From Acidobacteriota bacterium (GTDB taxonomy: Bacteria; Acidobacteriota; Blastocatellia; RBC074), in assembly GCA_016715865.1 (NCBI GenBank), contig JADJXM010000001.1, forward strand, positions 124,001 through 188,000: DNA of 64,000 bases. Reading direction: 5' to 3'. Positions 38,428 through 52,943 of this stretch are shown here, one piece after another. Made by a program: the position numbers and the translations under genes. Position 1 is the first letter of the stretch; each line of letters starts with the position of its first letter. Under the pieces are notes generated by a model. That model ran no database searches. It had not been told where the DNA came from and saw nothing but the letters and a program-made list of their open reading frames with translations.

Positions 38428-41400
38428 ATGAAGTCGATGTTGTTGAGAATTATGTGCCTCGTCCTGTTGCTGGGGGCGCCGGCTGTTTTTTTACAAACGC
38501 CAGGTGGCAGAGCCGATGCGGCGCAAACCGATCCGCTCATGACGCTTCGTCAGTGGCTGCAAACACAGGATTCAAGGCAGGGCCCCGAGCGGGAGATGAC
38601 TGGAGAAGGTTTCGTTATCGTCAGGGTAGGAGACGGAACATCCTGCCGGCCGATGACTATGGCGGAGTTTGAGGAGTTTCACGCCGGCGAAGAGCGCGCG
38701 GGCTTGAGCGCCATCAGCCGGCCTGAAGCCCAGCTGCAGCAGCTGACTCAGCAGGGATTCAAGATCGTACTTCGGTCATCATCGCAACTCGACAATTTCC
38801 CCGCGGCGAAGGATGCCTTTCTGCGCGCGGCCGCGCGCTGGGAATCGATCATTACCACGCCGATTTCAGTGATTATCGATGTCGATTTCGGGCCGACCAG
38901 ATTCGGCACGCCCTATTCGTCGTCGAGCGTGATCGGCGCCACATCGAATCAGACACTCGGCGCCCCGGGCCTGCTCGCACCGGTCAGATCGGCGTTGCTG
39001 CTCAACGCGACGAATTCTCAGCAGACCTCGATCTTCACCTCGCTGCCGTCGAACACCGTCCCGACCGATCTCGGATCAACAAACACAGTCTTTGCTTCAT
39101 CGCCTGTGCTCAGGGCGATGGGGTTTCTGGCCGCCACAGCTGACCCTGCCCAGGAGCCGAACTTCGGCTCACCTCCCTCGATCGGGTTCAATTCGGCCAT
39201 CGATTTCGACTTCGATCAGACGAACGGGATCGATGCTGACAAGATCGATTTCTATGCCGCGGCCGTCCATGAAATCGGTCACGTGCTCGGGTTCACTTCA
39301 TTCGTCGGGCTGATCGAGCTGAACCCTTCGTCCAGTGTGGCGGTAACGCAATGGGACCTCTACCGGTTTCGTCCCGGCGTCGACAGCACCAGCTTCAGCG
39401 CTTCCAAACGTCTGCTGGTTTCGGGCGGCGAGCATGTCCATTTTGCAGGCCTCAATGATCTTTCGTTATCGACTGGAAGAATCGATGGAGAGGAGGGCGA
39501 CGGCCAGCAGGCATCGCACTGGAAGGACGATGCGCAATCCGGCACATACGTTGGAATCATGGATCCGACCGCTTCGGACGGGATAGGCGAAGAGATCACT
39601 GCCCAGGATATGATCACGCTTGGTCATTTCGGATATGCCGTCAATAATACCGCCACCGTTCACGAGAAGCTCTCTGTCGATGACAGCGGGAGGAATGTTT
39701 CGCTGATCGCACCCGGAGCGATGGCGGTCAATCGTTTCAGCCCATCGCGATATCCCGCCAAAGTGGTTGGCCTGACCGTCAACATTCCGTTCGTTTCGGG
39801 CCAGCCGAGCCCTGTCGGAGCCTCTTTGCGCCTCGTCGTCTTCAGAGATCCCGACCGAACAGGACAACCACCGGCCACACAGCAATTCCTCTACGATCAG
39901 ATTGTGACGGTGCCGAACATCGGATTCAGCCGCTTCGTCGAATTCAGATTCGACGGGCCCACGATCGATTCCGGAGATGTCTATGTCGGCGTCCAGGCGA
40001 CCAACACCGTCGTTGGGATCGCGGTTGACACCAACGGCCCGGACAATCAGCGTTCGTTCATCTCAACGGGCTCAGGCAATTTGACCCAGCAGAACAGTTT
40101 TACTTTCCAGCCGCTTGTGTCGGCGGTCAGCGGCGCCACGCGGGCGAATTTCATGGCCAGGGTCGAATTGACCAGTCCTTTCGCCGGCAGTCCCATGCCT
40201 ACGTTGACCTCTCTCAGCCCGAACGTTGTACAGCCCGGAAGCGCTGCTTTCACACTGGTCGTGCAGGGCAGGAATTTCCAGAGGAGCTCTGTGGTCCGCT
40301 GGAACGGATCAGACCGGCAGACAACATTCATTTCCGGAGGACAACTTCGCGCCAGCATTTCGGCAGCGGATATCGCATCAGCCGGTAATGCATCGGTGAC
40401 TGTATTTTCATCCGCGCCGGGCGGCGGAACTTCGACCGCTCTGCCTGTAAGCATCTCGGCCGCCAACCCGGCGCCGACCCTGGCGCGAACAGATCCAAAT
40501 GCTGCCAGTCTTGGCACAGGCCCGGTCAACATTCGCGTCTTTGGAACCAACTTCACGCAGGGCTCCGTCATCCGTCTCAGCGGAGCCGACCGGACGACGA
40601 CCTTCGTGAGCAGCATTGAATTGACCGGCGTTATTCCGGCCGGCGATCTGAACATGATCAGATCGGTTCCTCTCTCTGTCTTTACACCGGGTCCCGGCGG
40701 CGGAACCTCGAACGAGATCAGTTTTTCAGTCATAAACTGCGGCTTTTCGCTCTCGACGTCGAATCGCAGTTATTCATCGAAAACAGCATCCGACGGAGTG
40801 ACGCTGAACACCGGCAATTCCGTCTGCGGATGGACCGCCGGTTCCGATGCCGCCTGGCTCAAAATCTCGACTCCGCTTTCGGGATCTGGGAAGTCTGTCA
40901 TCAAATACACAGTCGATCCGAACAATACGCCGAACGTGCGAACGGGAAATCTGACCATCGGCGGTCAGACGCTGCAAGTGCGCCAGGCGGGACTGCTGAC
41001 GACGGTCTCGGCGGCCAATTTCGGTCCATCGGTGACAGCCGAAGCAATCGTCTCGGGATTCGCTGGTGGTCTGGCGACCGGCACTCTGGTGGCGACGACG
41101 ACTCCGCTGCCGACAAATCTTGGCGGAACATCAGTTCGCGTGACCGATGCGGCCGGGACGCCACGTAACTCCGCGCTCTTTTTCGTCTCCGCCAACCAGG
41201 TCAACTTCCAGATTCCTGCGGGAACCCTGACGGGAGACGCGACAATCGAGATCTTCCTCAATGGTGAGCTGATCGCTTCGGGGACGGTATCGGTTCAAAC
41301 GGTCGCTCCGTCGTTATTCTCTGCCAATGCTGACGGGAAAGAGGTGGCTGCGGCGCTGATCCTTCGAGTCAAAGGCGACGGCTCCCAGGTCTTTGAACAG

Positions 41401-41709
41401 ATCGCCGACTTCGATCAGGGGCAGAACAAATTCGTCGCCAAACCAGTCGTTTTCGGAGACGCTTCCGAACAGCTCTTTCTGCTCATGTTCGGAACTGGCA
41501 TTCGTGGCCGGAGCTCTTTGGGTGCGGTCAACGTCAAAATCGGCACTGTCGATCATGCGGTCGACTTCGCCGGCCCTCAGGGTGAGTTCGTAGGACTCGA
41601 TCAATTGAATATCAAACTGTCGAGAAACCTCATCGGCGCCGGGGAGGTTCCTATCATCCTGACCGTCGACGGTAAGACGGCCAATCAACTGGCCATCAAA
41701 ATCCAATGA
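38428..41709 (+). CDS. Secreted HEIGH metalloprotease with TIG, BACON and TIGR03437 domains
   Basis: A 1093-residue exported protein. The signal peptide ends near residue 30. Residues about 110-430 are a zincin-type protease with the metzincin zinc motif HEIGHVLGF at 281-289 and a downstream 'GIMDPT' turn matching a Met-turn; this resembles the NF038122 family. Then come two IPT/TIG immunoglobulin-like domains (about 590-770, PTLTSLSPNVVQPGS and PTLARTDPNAASL), a BACON-like domain (about 775-850, GWTAGSDAAWLKI) and the TIGR03437 domain (about 855-1093). It probably cleaves or binds extracellular protein at the cell surface. AAAGG precedes the ATG by nine bases; a terminator follows at 41737. 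A fragment of a paralogue lies 1.1 kb downstream. Confidence 0.85.
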   Translation: MKSMLLRIMCLVLLLGAPAVFLQTPGGRADAAQTDPLMTLRQWLQTQDSRQGPEREMTGEGFVIVRVGDGTSCRPMTMAEFEEFHAGEERAGLSAISRPEAQLQQLTQQGFKIVLRSSSQLDNFPAAKDAFLRAAARWESIITTPISVIIDVDFGPTRFGTPYSSSSVIGATSNQTLGAPGLLAPVRSALLLNATNSQQTSIFTSLPSNTVPTDLGSTNTVFASSPVLRAMGFLAATADPAQEPNFGSPPSIGFNSAIDFDFDQTNGIDADKIDFYAAAVHEIGHVLGFTSFVGLIELNPSSSVAVTQWDLYRFRPGVDSTSFSASKRLLVSGGEHVHFAGLNDLSLSTGRIDGEEGDGQQASHWKDDAQSGTYVGIMDPTASDGIGEEITAQDMITLGHFGYAVNNTATVHEKLSVDDSGRNVSLIAPGAMAVNRFSPSRYPAKVVGLTVNIPFVSGQPSPVGASLRLVVFRDPDRTGQPPATQQFLYDQIVTVPNIGFSRFVEFRFDGPTIDSGDVYVGVQATNTVVGIAVDTNGPDNQRSFISTGSGNLTQQNSFTFQPLVSAVSGATRANFMARVELTSPFAGSPMPTLTSLSPNVVQPGSAAFTLVVQGRNFQRSSVVRWNGSDRQTTFISGGQLRASISAADIASAGNASVTVFSSAPGGGTSTALPVSISAANPAPTLARTDPNAASLGTGPVNIRVFGTNFTQGSVIRLSGADRTTTFVSSIELTGVIPAGDLNMIRSVPLSVFTPGPGGGTSNEISFSVINCGFSLSTSNRSYSSKTASDGVTLNTGNSVCGWTAGSDAAWLKISTPLSGSGKSVIKYTVDPNNTPNVRTGNLTIGGQTLQVRQAGLLTTVSAANFGPSVTAEAIVSGFAGGLATGTLVATTTPLPTNLGGTSVRVTDAAGTPRNSALFFVSANQVNFQIPAGTLTGDATIEIFLNGELIASGTVSVQTVAPSLFSANADGKEVAAALILRVKGDGSQVFEQIADFDQGQNKFVAKPVVFGDASEQLFLLMFGTGIRGRSSLGAVNVKIGTVDHAVDFAGPQGEFVGLDQLNIKLSRNLIGAGEVPIILTVDGKTANQLAIKIQ

Positions 41710-41736
41710 TGCGGCTTGCAGAACGGGTAAAAGAAA

Positions 41737-41760
41737 AAAGCGGACGCAGGTCCGCTTTTT
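41737..41760 (+). terminator. Intrinsic terminator of the metalloprotease gene
   Basis: Stem GCGGAC at 41740-41745 and GTCCGC at 41750-41755, loop GCAG, flanked by an A-run on the left and a T-run on the right, so it may work in both directions. The stem is nearly the same as that of the terminator at 42963-42990. Confidence 0.92.
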
Positions 41761-41764
41761 TCTA

Positions 41765-42500
41765 TCAGATGATGTCGCTATTGTAAATCAGAAAGTTGCA
41801 GTCAGTTTGATTCACGTTTGCTCCATCGACCGGCCTATACCTACGATAGGATGCCTTGCTTTGCCACAAGTAATCGCCCAATCCATCACAGCGATACATA
41901 GTGAAAACCGCTACTCCCGGCAGTATCCCCTTATCATCCCAATATCCTCCTCAGCGCGAAACCTTCACCCACACCTTTGAGCCCACCCAGAATCCTCAGA
42001 CAGATGAACCCCAATAAGCACCAGGATAACCGCACACCAGACTCGTTCTTGAATGCCAGATTTACGACCACTTTCAAGACTACCTTCTTCTCTAACAGAG
42101 GTGGCGCCCCGGTCGAGGCGAAAGCCCGCCTGCGCCAAAGCTCAACATTTTATCGGCTCTTTTTGACTCAACAATCGCTTAATCTGCTTGCAGCAAGTTA
42201 TTCGCCGCGATTTTCCAGTGAGGATCAATTGCTGACGCGAGGACAGTCCTGGGATCTTGCACTTCGAGAGCGCGGAGGAACGGATAAAGGGACATTTCGA
42301 GGGGATCATGGACTGCCGGCCGGAGAAACTGGAGTAAACTCCGTCCGCCACGGGAGAGATCAAGTCAAACAGCTTGGTGCTATCAGATGATGTCACGAAT
42401 GTAACCTGGAAAGTTTCGTCTCCGCGTCAGCACAGGTCAAGAAGCGCCATGATGGTCGTCCATGCACTTCAGCGTCGTGATCGCATAGAGAAGCCATGCC
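41765..42500. other. Low-coding scar region inside the TIGR03437 duplication
   Basis: No convincing gene. The minus strand holds two short frames with protein-like composition but no good start: one ending near 41770 (45 codons from an ATG near 41900) and one ending near 41950 (about 70 codons, no ATG). They may be remnants. CTATCAGATGATGTC occurs at 41762 and again at about 42380, a 15-bp direct repeat that could mark an insertion or deletion boundary. Codon use on the plus strand does not look coding. Confidence 0.4.
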
Positions 42501-42502
42501 AT

Positions 42503-42751
42503 CTAATTGCGCCCAAAGCGCCTACCACTAGGCTCATAACAGAGAGTAGACCCCACAAGCCTCATCCCCAAATAACGATAGTCTTCTTTCCGACAAGGGA
42601 GACCTTCCCAGCAAGACTCGCCTGTCATCTGCGATCGCGCCCAATACACAACCCCCGCCCCACATACAAAACATAGCACCGAAACGACAACCATGCATAC
42701 CATGACCGTTTTTGAGTTCCAGGCTTTACGCAATACCGTTTTCCACCACAT
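42503..42751 (-). CDS. Possible small single-pass membrane protein
   Basis: An 82-codon frame beginning MWWKTVLRKAWNSK, with one transmembrane segment (about 15-40, VMVCMVVVSVLCFVCGAGVVYW) and a Cys-containing tail (SCWEGLPC). GAGG lies seven bases before the ATG, which supports the start. The family is not recognised. It begins 20 bp from the TIGR03437 remnant and points away from it, as though it came with the sequence that replaced the front of that gene. It could be an immunity-type or entry-exclusion-type peptide, but nothing shows this. Real-gene status is uncertain. Confidence 0.35.
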   Translation of the reverse strand: MWWKTVLRKAWNSKTVMVCMVVVSVLCFVCGAGVVYWARSQMTGESCWEGLPCRKEDYRYLGMRLVGSTLCYEPSGRRFGRN

Positions 42752-42770
42752 AACAATCCTCTATTCCGCA

Positions 42771-42858
42771 GAGAAACCTCATCGGCGCTGGAGAGGTCCC
42801 GATCATCCTGACTGTCGACGGCAAGCCGGCCAATCAATTAACGATCAGATTTCAGTGA
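42771..42858 (+). pseudogene. Remnant: last 29 codons of a TIGR03437 paralogue
   Basis: In frame from 42772 it encodes RNLIGAGEVPIILTVDG and on to a TGA at 42856, matching the end of the metalloprotease (41623-41709) at about 83% of bases, with most differences at third positions. The match starts abruptly at 42771. It is the 3' stub of a diverged neighbouring paralogue whose front is gone. Confidence 0.85.
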
Positions 42859-42859
42859 T

Positions 42860-42962
42860 CAGCATATGGAGTGCGGCGGCCCGGCGCCGCTTTGGTAGTC
42901 TATTTCGCAGACTTCCAACCGGACTACCAAAGCGGCGCCGGGCCGCCGCACTCCATATGCTG
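42860..42962. repeat. GC-rich palindrome, GGAGTGCGGCGGCC type, copy 1
   Basis: Perfect 41-bp arms (42860-42900 and 42922-42962) around a 21-nt loop. It lies exactly between the stop codon of the TIGR03437 remnant and that gene's terminator. The inner 31 bp of each arm recur unchanged at 52944-53032. Confidence 0.93.
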
Positions 42963-42990
42963 AAAAGCGGACCCAAATGAGTCCGCTTTT
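42963..42990 (+). terminator. Intrinsic terminator of the lost TIGR03437 paralogue
   Basis: Stem AAAAGCGGAC (42963-42972) with GTCCGCTTTT (42981-42990). It is homologous to the terminator at 41737 and is now separated from its stop codon by the palindrome. Confidence 0.85.
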
Positions 42991-43014
42991 CTCGTTATGA
43001 AGTATTAAAAATTA

Positions 43015-43093
<79 letters not shown>

Positions 43094-43552
43094 GCAAAGG
43101 CAGCGCCGATTGATGATCGACGCAATTTATGAATCCGGGAAAGAACAAAACAAGCGGTGATAATAACCATCCCGTATTCATTCGTCAACCCCGAAATGCG
43201 GGTGGAATAGTTTACAAACATTCTCGCGGCAAAAAATCAGATTTGATTTGTCGGACTCCGCAGGGGCGAGCAGTTACAAGCCGGACACTGCAACTCTTCC
43301 CACTGATAATTCTCTTTTACTATCAGGCCGAGCCGTCACGATGCCTCTTTGGTTAAGCAGCTTGTGAGGCCATGATTTACCGTGATACACTGCTTCTGAC
43401 AGGGATAAATATATGATTTGAAGAAATCTTTACATGGTCCGGCTGCGTATTTGTTTCTTACGAAGCGAATTATGCGGGCGGCTTTTTTCATTTTTGAGTT
43501 TGTGGATAAGAAATTGATAAGAAAAACGGGTTCTGGAATATTTGCCGGTGTT
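43094..43552. other. 459-bp gap without a supported gene
   Basis: Upstream flank of the TPR gene. It holds a GCAGTTACAA word at 43270. The frame from 43418 is open into the TPR gene, but its first 45 residues are not needed and lack a ribosome site. No hairpin array is present. Confidence 0.5.
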
Positions 43553-45214
<1,662 letters not shown>

Positions 45215-45308
45215 GTCGATCAACCATTTGAAGGTATTTCGCATCTAATGCGTCTGATCTGATTGGGGTAGACTTTGTCAGGCGAGTTTTCAAGGTCAGG
45301 GAATAAAG

Positions 45309-46273
45309 ATGATTTCGCTGATAAAATATCCGACAAGAAAACGTGGATTGGCGATTGCGCTGATCCTGTCGGTATTTGTTCATGCCGGTCTGGTCGTCTT
45401 CTTTCGTTATGGGCCTCTACTGCAGGTTGCGATGGGGATGCGCGATATCGAGTTCGTCGACGAAGAATACGACCGGGTGATTCTGATCGATTTTTCAAAA
45501 AAGCTCGCCTATCCGTCCGGATACATCGGTTTTCTTGCCCCGACGAAAATAGAATCGCTCGACAAGCAGAAGAAAGAGCAGCAGCGACTGGAGCGACTCG
45601 AGGCCGCTCGCAAGCGGCGCGAACAACGTGAGAAGGAAGAAGCGGCCAGACGCGCGGCCGAGGAACAGGCCAAAGCCGAGGCCGAACTGGCAAAAGCCGA
45701 ATCTGAAAAACCGCCGCCTCCAAAGACCGACGGTTATCCGGGAGGCTTCGGCAAGATCAACACCGCTCCGATCAAGGATCAGATCCAGCGGCTCTATTCC
45801 GCGAATAAAGAAGGCAAGCTGCCCATACCCGATGGCAAATTGCGCGTCGGAGTGGCCGGCAGCATCAATTCGGATGGCACACTTTCGAATTACAAGATCA
45901 TCGTTCCATCCGGGATCAAAGAGATTGATGATGCGGCTCTGGCGATACTGGAAGCCGTCAGCGTCAGTCGCGCGCTCGGCCCGTTGAGCAACCTCTCGTC
46001 CCTGAGCATGGTTCTCGATATCGATCAGGTGGCCGAACTTAATGTCATCGGGTTCACCAGCAACGAACAGGATGCCCGCGCGATCGTCGATCTGGCCAAT
46101 ACAGTCCTGCTCTTCGCCAGGATCAGGAAGTCGAACGATCCGGCGGCCATGATCATGCTCAACAATCTCAAGGTCTCGCGCACCGGACAGCGCGTCCAGG
46201 CCACGATCAGCGTTCCCCGGCAGAAAGCCAAGGATACGCTCGCCCAGTCCATGACCGGCGCCAAGAGCCAGGA

Positions 46274-46277
<4 letters not shown>
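45309..46277 (+). CDS. TonB/TolA-like energy-transducer protein
   Basis: A 322-residue protein with one N-terminal membrane segment (about 13-34), then a charged coiled coil of Lys/Glu/Arg/Ala (about 88-140), a short Pro run (EKPPPPKTD), and a C-terminal alpha/beta domain with the TonB-type layout (GSINSDGTLSNYKII, EIDDAALAILEAV). Such proteins span the periplasm and pass energy or force to outer-membrane partners. The ATG is preceded by AGGGA. Its last 4 bp overlap the end of the convergent aquaporin gene. It probably works with the preceding TPR protein. No ExbB/ExbD genes are nearby, so the TonB assignment is structural only. Confidence 0.75.
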
Positions 46278-47053
<776 letters not shown>

Positions 47054-47064
47054 ATTTTGGAAGT

Positions 47065-49113
<2,049 letters not shown>

Positions 49114-49210
49114 TACATCACCTCCGCGGGGATGGAACCCGAAATCAAACCGATTGGAAGAATCTACTTTCGTCTGTGTGCATTTAGGATTGAAATCAGA
49201 AAAGAACAGG

Positions 49211-50830
49211 ATGCATCATAGCCGCATTATGCAAAAGGTTACAAGTTTCGTCATTATCGTTTTAACGTTGATATCATCAGGGGCTGGCAAACATCCATTC
49301 CAGCAGTCGGGCCAGCCCTTTGACCTGGTCATCACCGGAGGCCGACTGGTCGATGGGACAGGCAACCCGTGGTTTGTGGCTGATCTGGCGATCAGGGACG
49401 GTCGAATAGTCGAGATCGGCAGGATCGAGCGGTCGCGTGCCGGGCGCGTGATAGATGTCGCTGGATCGATAGTTGCTCCGGGCTTCATCGACGTTCACAC
49501 TCATATCGAGGGCGGAATAAGATTGCTGTCGACGGCGCCGAATTTTCTGCACATGGGAGTGACATCAGTTGTGACAGGAAATTGCGGAGGCTCCGCGCTA
49601 GATCTGGGTGAATGGTTCGGAGATCTCACAAAGCAGGGTATCTCGATCAATGTCGCATCGCTGATCGGCCACAACACAGTGCGCCGCGCCGGTATGAATG
49701 GAGATTTCGATCGCCCGCCGACACCCGAAGAGCTGCAGCGGATGAAGGATCTGGTCGATCGCGCCATGATGGACGGCGCGGTCGGTTTATCGACCGGTCT
49801 GGAGTACATCCCAGGAACTTACGCGAAGACAGATGAGATCGTCGAACTCGCCCGCGTAGCCGCCAGTCATGGCGGTCTCTATGCAACTCATATGCGCGAT
49901 GAGGGAGAATTCGTCGAACGATCGATTCGCGAATCGATCGAGATAGGAGAACTCGCCGGCTGTCCAGTCGAAATATCTCACTTCAAGATCTCCAGCAAAA
50001 AACGATGGGGAGCGAGCCTGATCACCAATCGCCTGGTAGAAGAGGCACGCTCGCGCGGCGTTGCGGTGACTGTCGATCAATACCTCTATCCGGCAAGCAG
50101 CACAGGGATAGGAATCCTTTTCCCCTCGTGGCTATTCGAGGGAGGTCCCGAGAAGATGCGCGAGCGCTTGCAGGACACGGCGACACGCAGAAAGGTCCGC
50201 CGCGAGGTTGTCGATAAAGCGCGCCGTCAGGGATTTCAGGACCTGGCATTCGCGTTCGTTGCCAATCATCAGGCCGATCAGAGCCTTAACGGGAAGAATA
50301 TCGCTCAGATTACACTCGAAGTGAAGAAGAAGAATGATGTCTATTCGCAGGCCGATCAGGCGATTGACCTGTTGCTGGCGGGCGGGGCTCAAATGGTGCT
50401 GCGCAAGATGTCCGATCGAGACGTTGACCGGATCCTGACCCAGCCGTTTACGATGATCGCATCGGATGCGGGCGTCATCGATCCTGAAAGCCCGAGCATT
50501 CCCCATCCGCGTGGTTTCGGTAATAATGCCCGTGTCCTGGGACATTATGTTCGTGAGAAAAAGCTTGTCGGCCTCGAAGACGCGATACGCAAGATGACCT
50601 CGCTGCCGGCTCAGACCTTCAAGCTCTGGGATCGCGGCCTGCTACGGCCAGGCATGGCCGCCGATATCGTCGTCTTCGATCCATCTACCGTCGCCGATCG
50701 CGCGACCTTCGAGCAGCCTAAACAGTTCGCCACCGGATTTCGCTATGTGCTGGTAAACGGAAAACCCGTCATCGAATCCGGCAATCACAACGGCGCTAAA
50801 CCCGGCATGATACTGAAATTGAACAGATAG
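49211..50830 (+). CDS. Secreted N-acyl-D-amino-acid deacylase
   Basis: A 539-residue amidohydrolase with an N-terminal hydrophobic signal (VTSFVIIVLTLISSG). Metal-site residues sit at the spacing of characterised D-aminoacylase: His96-x-His98 (IDVHTH), Cys125 (VTGNCGGS), His227 (ATHMRDE) and His257 (EISHFK), with 'SDAG' in the C-terminal half. It would release D-amino acids from N-acyl-D-amino acids outside the cytoplasm. The ATG at 49211 is chosen because the preceding 19 codons look non-coding; 49229 is also possible. The stop is 2 bp before the ATG of the S9 peptidase downstream, so the pair is translated together. Confidence 0.92.
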   Translation: MHHSRIMQKVTSFVIIVLTLISSGAGKHPFQQSGQPFDLVITGGRLVDGTGNPWFVADLAIRDGRIVEIGRIERSRAGRVIDVAGSIVAPGFIDVHTHIEGGIRLLSTAPNFLHMGVTSVVTGNCGGSALDLGEWFGDLTKQGISINVASLIGHNTVRRAGMNGDFDRPPTPEELQRMKDLVDRAMMDGAVGLSTGLEYIPGTYAKTDEIVELARVAASHGGLYATHMRDEGEFVERSIRESIEIGELAGCPVEISHFKISSKKRWGASLITNRLVEEARSRGVAVTVDQYLYPASSTGIGILFPSWLFEGGPEKMRERLQDTATRRKVRREVVDKARRQGFQDLAFAFVANHQADQSLNGKNIAQITLEVKKKNDVYSQADQAIDLLLAGGAQMVLRKMSDRDVDRILTQPFTMIASDAGVIDPESPSIPHPRGFGNNARVLGHYVREKKLVGLEDAIRKMTSLPAQTFKLWDRGLLRPGMAADIVVFDPSTVADRATFEQPKQFATGFRYVLVNGKPVIESGNHNGAKPGMILKLNR

Positions 50831-50832
50831 CT

Positions 50833-52812
50833 ATGAAAAGAATCAATCTTATCTTCGCTCTCGTCACGCTGGCTGTGGCTGGATTCATAACCATATCGGC
50901 CCAGAGCCGTCGGGCAATGACTCCCGAGGATGTCGTTTCAATGAACAGGGCTTCCGATACTCAGATCTCGCCCGACGGCCGCCGCGTGGCTTTTGTCGTC
51001 AGTTCGTGGGACAAGGAAGCAGACAAATTCAATACCGATCTCTGGCTCGCATACGATAACCGGCAGCAGTCGCTGAGGCTGACATCGCATCCGAAACGTG
51101 ACGATCATCCGAGATGGGCCCCCGATTCGAATCGACTCGCTTTCATCTCAGACCGCGACGGCGATCCGCAAATTTACGTCATCAATGCGGCCGGAGGCGA
51201 ACCTGAACGTCTCACTTCACACAAGGCGCCGGTGCTCGATTTCGAATGGTCCCCCGACAACCGGCATATCGCCTTTCTGGCCATCGAGCCGCGTGAAAAA
51301 GAGAAGACCAAACCTCCGGTCGTCGTCGGAGAGGACCATCGCTTCGCGCAGCTCTGGCTGATCGATACAAATTCAGGCCAGATTGTCCGACTGACGAAGG
51401 GCGAGCGTCACATCGCGGGCTTCAACTGGTCGCTCGATGGAGCGCGTATCGTCTTCACCGCCAGGTCAACGCCGAATCTGATCGACATTGCTACGACTGA
51501 AGTCTATGTCACGGCGGCAGCACCGAAAGGCGCGCCTTATGACACGAGGAACGCCAGACAACTGACCAGCGGAAACGGGGCCGAGGATGCGCCGCGCTTC
51601 TCGCCTGATGGCCAGTGGGTCTCGTATCTCGCTCACGCAGACAACGACCCGAATGTCGGACCGCTGCGCATTCACATCATCCCAGTGGGCGGAGGGTCAC
51701 CGCGCGTTCTAGGCGCCCGGTTCGATGGTTACGTACGCGATTATCGCTGGGTATATGACAGTCGCCGGATCATATTTCTGGCGGGCATTGGAGTTGTATC
51801 GCGGATCTATACCATGACTCTGGATGATGAAACGCCGCAGGCCATGACGCGAGATGACGGCCAGTCAACGGCCATCTCGACGACCTATGACGGCATGAAC
51901 ATCGCCTACGTTCATGAAAATCCGCGCATGCCGAACGAGGTCGTTCTGCTCAGCGCTCGAAATATGATTCCAGTGCTCCTGACGCACCTCAATCCTCAAC
52001 TCGACAGCGTCATGCTCGGCCAGGTTGAAACGATTCGCTGGAAATCGGCTGACGGCGCCGAGATCGAAGGAGTGCTCGTCTACCCGGTCGGTTTTCAGAC
52101 GGGGAAGACTGTCCCTCTCGTGACCTATGTTCACGGCGGTCCCGAAGGCGCCTACACTCGCAGTTTCAATGCAACATGGAGTGCCTTCCCTCAAATCTAT
52201 GCCGGACGCGGCTACGCCGTATTCATGCCCAATTTTCGCGGATCATCGAACTACGGAGCAGCTTTTGCCCAGGCGAATGCCGGACGCACGGGGAAGATCG
52301 ACTATGACGACATCATGACCGGTATCGATCATCTGGTTCGCTCAGGAATCGCCGATGAGAACCGGCTGGCGGTCGCCGGCTGGAGTTATGGCGGATACAT
52401 GAGCGCCTGGATGATCGGGCACACGAAACGTTTCAAATGCGCGGCTTACGGCGCGGGACTGTCGAATGCCGTCTCGTACTGGGGAACAGCTGATATAGTC
52501 AGTCAGCGGGAGCGGCTGCATGGTGGGACTCCGTGGACGGCCAGGCAGATGTTTGACGAACAGTCTCCGCTGACACATCTGACAAAGGCCACGACGCCGA
52601 CACTGATTTTTCATGGTGAGAAGGATGAACGAGTGCCGTTGGGTCAGTCACAGGAAAGTTTTCGAACCCTCAAGCGCCTCGGCGTTACCGTCCGGCTGAT
52701 CGTTTATCCGGATCAGGGCCACGCGCTGACTGTGCCGAGTTATCAGCTGGACAAGATCCGCCGCGAGTCGGAATGGATCGAGAAATACATGGATGTTAGA
52801 AGTTTCCAGTAA
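50833..52812 (+). CDS. Secreted S9 prolyl oligopeptidase-family peptidase, coupled to D-aminoacylase
   Basis: A 659-residue exported peptidase. It has a signal peptide (1-24, ending TISAQS), propeller repeats (about 30-380) and a hydrolase domain with Ser518 (GWSYGGYM), Asp598 (HGEKD) and His630 (DQGHA). It starts 2 bp after the D-aminoacylase stop. The order is the reverse of that in the fused protein at 1217-4864, where the peptidase comes first. The last codons (RSFQ and the TAA) are encoded inside the arm of a GGAAACT palindrome, so the repeat has reset the C-terminus. Confidence 0.93.
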   Translation: MKRINLIFALVTLAVAGFITISAQSRRAMTPEDVVSMNRASDTQISPDGRRVAFVVSSWDKEADKFNTDLWLAYDNRQQSLRLTSHPKRDDHPRWAPDSNRLAFISDRDGDPQIYVINAAGGEPERLTSHKAPVLDFEWSPDNRHIAFLAIEPREKEKTKPPVVVGEDHRFAQLWLIDTNSGQIVRLTKGERHIAGFNWSLDGARIVFTARSTPNLIDIATTEVYVTAAAPKGAPYDTRNARQLTSGNGAEDAPRFSPDGQWVSYLAHADNDPNVGPLRIHIIPVGGGSPRVLGARFDGYVRDYRWVYDSRRIIFLAGIGVVSRIYTMTLDDETPQAMTRDDGQSTAISTTYDGMNIAYVHENPRMPNEVVLLSARNMIPVLLTHLNPQLDSVMLGQVETIRWKSADGAEIEGVLVYPVGFQTGKTVPLVTYVHGGPEGAYTRSFNATWSAFPQIYAGRGYAVFMPNFRGSSNYGAAFAQANAGRTGKIDYDDIMTGIDHLVRSGIADENRLAVAGWSYGGYMSAWMIGHTKRFKCAAYGAGLSNAVSYWGTADIVSQRERLHGGTPWTARQMFDEQSPLTHLTKATTPTLIFHGEKDERVPLGQSQESFRTLKRLGVTVRLIVYPDQGHALTVPSYQLDKIRRESEWIEKYMDVRSFQ

Positions 52813-52905
52813 GAAGAAGTTTCCAGTTTCGAGTTTCCAGTCACTTCACCTTGGTCTCTCCGGAATAAAGTTGCACCGTTCAGAATACTGGAAACTGGAG
52901 ACTCA
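52797..52905. repeat. GGAAACT-type palindrome sharing its centre with 4879-5032
   Basis: The left arm (about 52797-52842) and right arm (about 52889-52905) carry GTTTCCAG units and their complement. The centre (52843-52888) ends in a stretch of about 45 nt that resembles the centre at about 4946-4990, including GTTGCACCGTTCAGAATACT against the equivalent CTTGCATCGTCCAGAATACT. A further one-sided GGAAACT run lies at 53137-53175, so the locus may be nested. The left arm overlaps the S9 stop codon. Confidence 0.75.
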
Positions 52906-52943
52906 AAGTAACTGCTCAGCCCCATGGCTAAAGAATACGAATG

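Noticed and set aside
40047..40733. 228-codon minus-strand frame within the metalloprotease gene
   Set aside because: Lies wholly under the TIG domains of the plus-strand gene and has no start signal or recognised domain.
41977..42390. 137-codon plus-strand frame in the scar region
   Set aside because: No ribosome site, no domain, odd composition; the opposite strand looks slightly more protein-like but is also broken.
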